Part shown: positions 5,550 through 9,568 of the stretch, one piece after another
How the letters are laid out: each line of letters starts with the position of its first letter
Numbering within the stretch: position 1 is the stretch's first letter
Assembly (NCBI GenBank): GCA_021798135.1
Contig: JAJZYI010000120.1
Span: 1 to 9,568, forward strand
DNA from: Actinomycetes bacterium
Lineage (GTDB): Bacteria > Actinomycetota > Acidimicrobiia > Acidimicrobiales > UBA8190
Length of the DNA: 9,568 bases
Reading direction: 5' to 3'
The notes under the pieces: model-generated
Told to the model about the DNA's origin: nothing
Seen by the model: the letters and a program-made list of their open reading frames with translations, nothing else
Databases searched by the model: none
Made by a program: the position numbers and the translations under genes

Positions 5550-8507
5550 CTACCGGTGCTCGGCGGCGAGCACGCCTCGCCGGCGCAGCTCGGCCTTGGA
5601 CCGCACGCCGAGCTTGCGGTACACGACGGCCAGGTGGGTCTCGACCGTCCGGGGCGACACGCGCAGCGCGTCGGCGATCTCGCGCGTGGTGGCGCCCGAC
5701 ACGGCCAGGCGGGCCACCCGCGCCTGCTGCGGGGTGAGCGCCAGGCCCTCAGGTCCCGAGCGCCGGCGACGCCCGCCCGCGGCCGTCAGCTCGGCCTGCG
5801 CGGCCACCGCCAGGTCGGCGGCGCCGGCGGCCTCCGCGACCTGCAGCGCCTCGGCGAGCAGCGCCCGGGCTGCCACGGGCTGCCGGCGGCGGCGCAGCCA
5901 GGACCCGTGGCGCACCAGGACCCCGGCGCGGTCCAGCGGGTTCACGGGCGCCATCGCCGCGGCGGCGCGGTAGAGCCGGTCGGCCTCCTCGTCGTCGCCC
6001 CGGGCTTCTGCCAGCCCCGCACGCGCTGCCGTGGCGACCATGAGGGGCCACCGCTGGGCGGACGGGACCTGCAGATGCTGCACGAGCCGCTCGACCCGGT
6101 CGAGGCGGCCGTCGGCCAGCCAGGACTCGGCGGCGTCGGCCGCCCAGGGCACCAGGCCGGGCTCGGCCACGCCCAGGCGCTCGAGCCGCGACGCGACGGA
6201 CTCGTGGACGTCGGCGGCGGCACCGGCCTGCCCCGTGGCCAGCAGCCCCTTCGCCTCCGACAGGGCGGCGACGACGTCGACCATCCACGGCCGGGTCCCC
6301 GCCGGCGGCAGCGACTGGCGCACGTCGTCGGCCTCGTCGTGGCGGCCGAGCCAGGACAGCGCCCAGGCGCGCAGCGCGGCGACGTAGCCGGCGAGCAGCG
6401 GTGCCGTGGCGCCTCGGGCCTCGACCGCGTCGGCGGCGGCGAGCGCGTCGGCTGGCCGGCCGAGGCGCAGCAGCATGCCGATGCGCACGACCTCCAGGGG
6501 GCAGGTGGCCCACAGGGCACCCTGCGAGGTGAACCTGCCGACGCCCTCGTCGACGACGGCGGCGGCGTCGTCGAACTGCTCCAGGGCGGCCGCGGCCCCG
6601 GCGTACATGAACAGGACGTTGTGCGACGCGACCTCGACCGGCTCCCCTCGCTCCAGGCGGCGGCGGGCGGCGGCCGCGCAGCGGGCCAGCTCCGCGAGCC
6701 CGCTGCGGTCCCCGCAGTGCAGCCGGTACGACGACCGGGCCGCCTGCAGCTGCTCGCGGTGCTCGGACCGTGGCGCGGGCCCCAGGTCCACGTCCAGCGC
6801 CTGCAGGGCGGCAGCGGGCCCCTCGATCTCCCACACGACGTGGCACCGCTCGAGCACCAGGCCCGGCGGCAGCGGGCCCCGCCGGCCGAACCCGGCCACG
6901 GCGTCGTCGTAGGCGGCGAGCGCCCCGTCGAGGTCCCCCGCGTAGGCCTGGGCCTGGGCCGCCCCGACCAGCAGGTCGTCACGCCCCACCTCGGGTGCCC
7001 GACGGCCCAGCAGGCGTCGCCACACCTCGACGGCCTCGGCCGGCTGCCCGGCGACGAACAGGGCCCGGGCGTAGCGCTCCAGCAGGCTGGCCGGCGGGAC
7101 CGCCCCGGACAGGTCCACGGCCGAGCGCAACCGGGCCAGGCCGCTGTCCAGGGCACCGCTGCGCAGCGCCGCCTCCCCGGCGTCGCGCAGCACCGCCACG
7201 GCGAGCGGCTCGCCGACGAGGTCGGCGGCCACGGCGTGGGGAGCGGCGGCCTCGGCGTCGGCCATGCCGACGAGCGCCGCGAAGGCGCGCTCGTGCAGCA
7301 GGCGGCGACGGGCCGGCGCCATGTCGCCATACACCGCCGACGCCAGCAGGTCGTGGGAGAACGCCACCCGCGAGCTGCCGGCCTCGCGCAGGACGCCCGC
7401 CAGGAGCAGGATGTCGACGCCGTCGGCGAAGACCTCCGCCGGCAGGTCCGCCACCGCCCGGCCGACGCCGAGCGGCGCCATGCCGCCGACGACGGCGACG
7501 GCCTGCGCCGCCGTCACGGCATGGTCGGGCAGCCCGGCGAGGTGGCGGAGGAGCAGCGCCGTCTGCATCGCCGCGGCGCTGCCAGCGCCGGGGCGCGGCA
7601 GGCCGCCGTCGAGCGCGACCGAGCGCGCCGCGTGGGCCACCAGCAGGGGGTTCCCCTTGGTGATGGCCCAGGCCCGCCAGGCGACGTCGACGTCCAGGGG
7701 CTGCCCGAGGATGCCGCTCATCATGGTCGCGGTGGCTTCCGGCCCGAGCGGGGCGAGCCGCTCGCTGGCCACGGGCACCTCCGCCGCCAGGTGGCGCACC
7801 ATCGTGGCGGCGCCGTCGGGCCACGGTCGCATGGCAGCCACGACCGCCACGGGCAGGGACCGGAGCCGGCGAGCCAGGAAGCCCACCACGGCGAGCGAGT
7901 CGGGATCCGCCCAGTGGAGGTCGTCGAGGAGCACGAGCAGGGGGCCGGCCGACGCCGCCCGGCGCAGCTCGGCCCGGGCCTGGCCGAACAGCGCGGCGCG
8001 CCGTTCGATGAGGTGGAGGGCCTCGTCGTCCGGGCCGGTCGCCAGGGCCAGGTGCGGTGCCGTCCGGCGGTCCAGTCCCAGCCACTGCTCCACGTAGGCG
8101 AAGGGCAGGTCCTGCTCGGGGACGCTGCCCCGGGCCCACGCGACCCGGAACCCGGCGGCGAGGGACGCCGCGGCGTCGAGCACGGCCGTCTTGCCCGTGC
8201 CGGCCTCCCCGGTCAGCGCGACGAACGCACCGCGGCCGGCACGGGCCGAGGCGAGCGCCTCCCGGACGGCGGCGAGCTGACTGGCGCGCTCGAACAGGGA
8301 GAGGGCGGGCAACGACGCCGCGCCTGGCGCCGGGACGCCGGGAGGCTGCGGCCGGTGGGCGGGCCGGGCGCCGGCGCTGGGGAGGCTGACGCCGGGGACG
8401 ACGACGCCGGCGCCCTCGCCGCCGGGCAGGGCGGGAGCCGCGACGTCGTCACCTCCGCCAGGCGCACCTCCCGGTCGCCAGGCAGTGCGTTGCGTGCGCG
8501 CTCCCAT
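5550..8507 (-). CDS. LAL-type LuxR-family transcriptional regulator with N-terminal ATPase
   Basis: Large cytoplasmic transcription factor of 985 residues, within the 850-1,000 range usual for LAL (large ATP-binding LuxR) proteins. Residues 1-69 are a low-complexity Ala/Pro/Gly tail. The STAND/AAA-like ATPase starts near LFERASQLAAVREAL (71) and has Walker A GEAGTGKT at 100-107, Walker B LLVLLDDLHWAD at 190-201, and the KGNPLLV motif at 284-290. The FSHDLLASAVYG segment (383-394) is also typical of the family. From about 400 to 900 the protein is Ala/Leu-rich and helical, like TPR arrays that sense ligands or proteins. The LuxR-type helix-turn-helix spans 924-985, with recognition region SPRTVETHLAVVYRKLGV at 951-968. 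The ATG at 8507 is preceded by GGAG at suitable spacing. Members use ATP-dependent switching to activate target operons. The target here is unknown; the downstream surface protein is one candidate, and dyads at its own promoter suggest autoregulation. All key motifs look intact. Confidence 0.95.
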   Translation of the reverse strand: MGARTQRTAWRPGGAPGGGDDVAAPALPGGEGAGVVVPGVSLPSAGARPAHRPQPPGVPAPGAASLPALSLFERASQLAAVREALASARAGRGAFVALTGEAGTGKTAVLDAAASLAAGFRVAWARGSVPEQDLPFAYVEQWLGLDRRTAPHLALATGPDDEALHLIERRAALFGQARAELRRAASAGPLLVLLDDLHWADPDSLAVVGFLARRLRSLPVAVVAAMRPWPDGAATMVRHLAAEVPVASERLAPLGPEATATMMSGILGQPLDVDVAWRAWAITKGNPLLVAHAARSVALDGGLPRPGAGSAAAMQTALLLRHLAGLPDHAVTAAQAVAVVGGMAPLGVGRAVADLPAEVFADGVDILLLAGVLREAGSSRVAFSHDLLASAVYGDMAPARRRLLHERAFAALVGMADAEAAAPHAVAADLVGEPLAVAVLRDAGEAALRSGALDSGLARLRSAVDLSGAVPPASLLERYARALFVAGQPAEAVEVWRRLLGRRAPEVGRDDLLVGAAQAQAYAGDLDGALAAYDDAVAGFGRRGPLPPGLVLERCHVVWEIEGPAAALQALDVDLGPAPRSEHREQLQAARSSYRLHCGDRSGLAELARCAAAARRRLERGEPVEVASHNVLFMYAGAAAALEQFDDAAAVVDEGVGRFTSQGALWATCPLEVVRIGMLLRLGRPADALAAADAVEARGATAPLLAGYVAALRAWALSWLGRHDEADDVRQSLPPAGTRPWMVDVVAALSEAKGLLATGQAGAAADVHESVASRLERLGVAEPGLVPWAADAAESWLADGRLDRVERLVQHLQVPSAQRWPLMVATAARAGLAEARGDDEEADRLYRAAAAMAPVNPLDRAGVLVRHGSWLRRRRQPVAARALLAEALQVAEAAGAADLAVAAQAELTAAGGRRRRSGPEGLALTPQQARVARLAVSGATTREIADALRVSPRTVETHLAVVYRKLGVRSKAELRRRGVLAAEHR

Positions 8508-8554
8508 GGGTCTCCGCTTCCCTGTCGGTCGGCCCCGTCGGTCCGATTGGCCTC

Positions 8555-8573
8555 GTTCCGGGTCGACCGGAAC
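8555..8573. promoter_or_regulatory. Perfect inverted repeat in the regulator's leader, candidate operator
   Basis: GTTCCGG, five bases (gtcga) and CCGGAAC form a perfect 7+7 dyad. It lies directly downstream of the predicted -10 box (8581-8586) and overlaps the expected transcription start of the LuxR-type gene. A bound dimer there would block initiation. It could also form an RNA hairpin early in the leader. The binding protein is unknown. Confidence 0.5.
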
Positions 8574-8580
8574 ACCACGC

Positions 8581-8610
8581 TTTGTAACAGAGCACGCACG
8601 GCGCGATCAA
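8581..8610 (-). promoter_or_regulatory. Candidate sigma-70-type promoter of the LuxR-family gene
   Basis: On the minus strand TTGATC (8605-8610) and TACAAA (8581-8586) are separated by 18 bases. Each matches four of six consensus positions (TTGACA and TATAAT), and the area is one of the few AT-richer spots in the window. Initiation would fall near 8574, giving a leader of about 66 bases before the ATG at 8507, with the GGAG ribosome site at its end. Confidence 0.45.
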
Positions 8611-8616
8611 TCGCGC
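8601..8616. promoter_or_regulatory. Inverted repeat overlapping the -35 box, candidate operator
   Basis: GCGCGAT, CA and ATCGCGC form a 16-base dyad with perfect seven-base arms. It covers the predicted -35 hexamer (8605-8610) of the LuxR-family gene. It differs in sequence from the dyad at 8555-8573, so two proteins, or none, may be involved. A nearby ACAATTGT palindrome (8626-8633) lies just upstream. Confidence 0.45.
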
Positions 8617-8664
8617 GCGCTCCGAACAATTGTCTCGGCGGGTGTCGCAAGCAGGGGGAAGCTC

Positions 8665-8679
8665 CAGAACGGCGTTCTG
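8665..8679. promoter_or_regulatory. CAGAAC-ggc-GTTCTG inverted repeat
   Basis: This is a perfect 6+6 dyad with a three-base centre, lying about 55 bases upstream of the regulator's predicted -35 box. It could be an activator or repressor site, or a weak hairpin in a transcript from the peroxiredoxin gene. No T tract follows, so I do not call it a terminator. Confidence 0.3.
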
Positions 8680-8787
8680 CTTGGTGGTGGTGATCCGTGG
8701 CGACCACTCGCCGCAGCGGTGTCGTCCAGCACGATCCGTGACCGCCCACGGCCGACGCCGTGCCCCCGCCGGCGACGGCCGCCCGGG

Positions 8788-8800
8788 CGCGCCAGGCGCG
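8788..8800 (-). terminator. GC hairpin downstream of peroxiredoxin, weak terminator candidate
   Basis: CGCGCC and GGCGCG pair around a single A; a realistic structure is a five-pair stem with a CAG (or CTG) loop. It lies about 95 bases past the peroxiredoxin stop. There is no T tract, and in DNA this rich in G and C such dyads arise by chance, so the call is tentative. Confidence 0.25.
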
Positions 8801-8830
8801 ACAGGGGTGCAGCGCTCGCGGGGGGACCCG

Positions 8831-8893
8831 GCGGCAGGCGGCAGGCGGCAGGCGGCAGGCGGCAGGCGGCAGGCGGCAGGCGGCAGGCGGCAG
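8831..8893. repeat. Heptamer tandem repeat (GCGGCAG)9
   Basis: Nine perfect copies of GCGGCAG (CTGCCGC on the minus strand) span 63 bases and end directly against the peroxiredoxin stop codon, cta at 8894-8896. Perfect identity of all copies means the array is young or actively slipping, so copy number probably varies between strains. The unit is not a multiple of three, but the array lies just outside the reading frame. It would form the start of the 3' untranslated region. Confidence 0.97.
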
Positions 8894-9373
8894 CTAGAGC
8901 TTGGCGAGCACCGCGGAGCAGGCGCTCACGTCGACGCCGGCACCGGTTTCCACGTCAAGGGAGGTCACCACGCCGTCCTTCAGCACCGCGGCGTAGCGCT
9001 GCGACCGCAGGCCGAGCCCGAAGCCGGACCCGTCGAGCTCCAGGCCCATCGCCCGGGCGAAGTCGCCGTTGCCGTCGGCCAGCATGGTGATGCCGCTCGC
9101 ACCCTGGGCGTCCGCCCAGGCCTGCATGACCCAGGCGTCGTTCACCGCCACGCAGGCGATGGTGTCGACGCCCTTGGCGCGCAGCTCGTCGGCGTGCTCG
9201 ACGTACCCGGGCAGGTGGATCTTGGAGCAGCCGGGGGTGAAGGCACCGGGGACGGCGAACAGCACGACCGTGCCCGTGCCCAGGACATCGCCGGTGCGGA
9301 CCGGCTGGGGCCCGTCGGGACCCATGGTGCGCAGCTCGACGTCGGGGATGCGGTCTCCAACCTTGATGGCCAT
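8894..9373 (-). CDS. Prx5-type (atypical 2-Cys) peroxiredoxin
   Basis: Cytoplasmic thiol peroxidase of 159 residues, the usual size for the Prx5 group, reducing hydrogen peroxide or organic hydroperoxides with thioredoxin or glutaredoxin/glutathione as likely reductant. The signature is PGAFTPGCSKIHLPGYVEHA: Cys49 is the peroxidatic residue, with Thr46 and Pro42 of the PxxxTxxC pocket, and Arg127 in RSQRYA matches the conserved active-site Arg. Further Cys occur at 74 and 152. By position these mirror human PRDX5 Cys47, Cys72 and Cys151, so Cys152 is a probable resolving residue and the enzyme an atypical 2-Cys type. There is no signal peptide. I chose the ATG at 9373 (MAIKVGDRIPD, where family similarity begins); upstream in-frame codons would come from a non-coding repeat array. 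TAGGGT lies seven bases upstream, fitting a leaderless mRNA. The gene stands alone, 386 bases from the regulator. The exact reductant is not shown by the sequence. Confidence 0.95.
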   Translation of the reverse strand: MAIKVGDRIPDVELRTMGPDGPQPVRTGDVLGTGTVVLFAVPGAFTPGCSKIHLPGYVEHADELRAKGVDTIACVAVNDAWVMQAWADAQGASGITMLADGNGDFARAMGLELDGSGFGLGLRSQRYAAVLKDGVVTSLDVETGAGVDVSACSAVLAKL

Positions 9374-9380
9374 GCGGGCC

Positions 9381-9407
9381 ACCCTAGCGACACGGGCTCG
9401 CCGTCGA
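9381..9407 (-). promoter_or_regulatory. Likely leaderless promoter of the peroxiredoxin gene
   Basis: TAGGGT (9381-9386) is a TANNNT -10 box ending seven bases before the ATG at 9373, so transcription should begin at or beside the start codon. TCGACG (9402-9407), 15 bases further upstream, matches TTGACA at four positions but with short spacing. The AGGGTGG stretch might instead serve as a weak ribosome site if transcription starts farther upstream. Confidence 0.45.
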
Positions 9408-9414
9408 TGCGCGC

Positions 9415-9568
9415 GCACGGCACCGCGCACCACGGCGTGTGCACGGCACCGCGCACCACGGCGTGTGCACGGCACCGCGCACTACAGCCCGCGCACGGCA
9501 CCGCCCACCACGGCGTGTGAAGAGCGCCGCGGGGCAGCACGCACGCACGGCACCGCCCACCACGGCGC
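9415..9568. repeat. 26-bp-period tandem repeat array, continuing to the window edge
   Basis: Units begin at 9415, 9441, 9467, 9493, 9519 and 9545, exactly 26 bases apart. Units one and two are identical (gcacggcaccgcgcaccacg followed by gcgtgt). Unit three diverges in its second half (actacagcccgc), unit four has one change (cgcccacc for cgcgcacc), unit five is almost unrelated but keeps the length, and unit six resumes the unit-four form and is cut by the window end. The junction of units one and two carries GTGCAC. The array starts eight bases upstream of the peroxiredoxin's putative -35 box. 26 is not a multiple of three and no frame looks like a known protein, so it is probably non-coding. 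No other gene is visible from 9374 to the window end. Confidence 0.92.

Larger units (their letters stand above)
8508..8893. other. Intergenic region between peroxiredoxin and regulator
   Basis: These 386 bases have no convincing gene on either strand. The half next to the regulator holds its likely promoter and dyads (8555-8633), plus a CAGAAC-ggc-GTTCTG dyad at 8665-8679. The stretch 8690-8740 contains GATCCGTG twice (8692 and 8733) with small CACG/CGTG dyads. The half next to the peroxiredoxin holds a GC hairpin at 8788-8800 and the heptamer array. Confidence 0.65.

Noticed and set aside
5154..8693. 1,179-codon open frame on the plus strand
   Set aside because: It runs across the LuxR-family gene in antisense and through the 43-bp repeats; the product is low complexity. 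The minus-strand frame has clear Walker and HTH motifs.
8731..8740. ACGATCCGTG shared with the minus strand upstream of the surface gene (about 5243-5252)
   Set aside because: A ten-base match between two places in 9.5 kb of biased sequence is expected by chance, and positions relative to promoters differ.
8213..8749. 178-codon minus-strand frame overlapping the regulator's start
   Set aside because: It covers the promoter region and the N-terminal codons in another frame, has no family resemblance, and turns into Pro/Ser/Arg low complexity.
9374..9475. Longer N-terminus for the peroxiredoxin
   Set aside because: The extra 34 residues are translated from the 26-bp repeat array and promoter and do not resemble Prx5; family similarity starts at MAIKVGDRIPD.
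9415..9568. 26-bp array as a CRISPR or replication iterons
   Set aside because: Most units are directly adjacent with no unique spacers, no cas gene is nearby, and no replication-initiator gene or AT-rich segment accompanies it.

Overview
This window looks like chromosomal DNA from a very GC-rich actinobacterium. The likely group is the Acidimicrobiia or a relative. That rests on the extreme GC bias, TANNNT-type -10 boxes seven bases before start codons, and a secreted protein ending in GYWLVAADGGVFAFGDA-type repeats, which I associate from memory with Acidimicrobiia genomes. The placement is an inference; there is no rRNA, tRNA or other marker gene here. I see no mobile element, integrase, CRISPR array or phage gene.

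All three convincing genes lie on the minus strand, so transcription runs from high to low coordinates. First comes a compact Prx5-type peroxiredoxin (9373 to 8894). Next is a 985-residue LAL-type regulator (8507 to 5550): an N-terminal STAND/AAA-like ATPase, a long helical TPR-like middle and a C-terminal LuxR-type helix-turn-helix. Last is a 1,712-residue secreted mosaic protein (5196 to 58): signal peptide, unassigned N-terminal domain, about seven bacterial Ig-like domains, three IPT/TIG domains split by a Gly/Ser linker, and six 42-43-residue repeats that may form a beta-propeller.

The gaps between genes are long (about 350 to 390 bases) and full of tandem repeats. There is a 43-bp repeat (about 2.8 copies) between regulator and surface protein, a perfect heptamer repeat (9 copies) touching the peroxiredoxin stop codon, and a 26-bp-period array running off the right edge upstream of the peroxiredoxin. 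The region upstream of the regulator has a plausible sigma-70 promoter flanked by two perfect inverted repeats, which fits tight or autogenous control. The peroxiredoxin and surface-protein genes each have a TANNNT hexamer exactly seven bases upstream of ATG, suggesting leaderless transcripts.

Functionally, the peroxiredoxin is a cytoplasmic peroxide-detoxifying enzyme probably unrelated to the other two. The regulator may control the neighbouring surface protein, but only adjacency and orientation support this. The most unusual items are the architecture of the giant secreted protein, including a Cys-x10-Cys signature in five successive Ig-like repeats, and the repeat-rich spacers. I do not see clear evidence of a wholly new multi-gene system.
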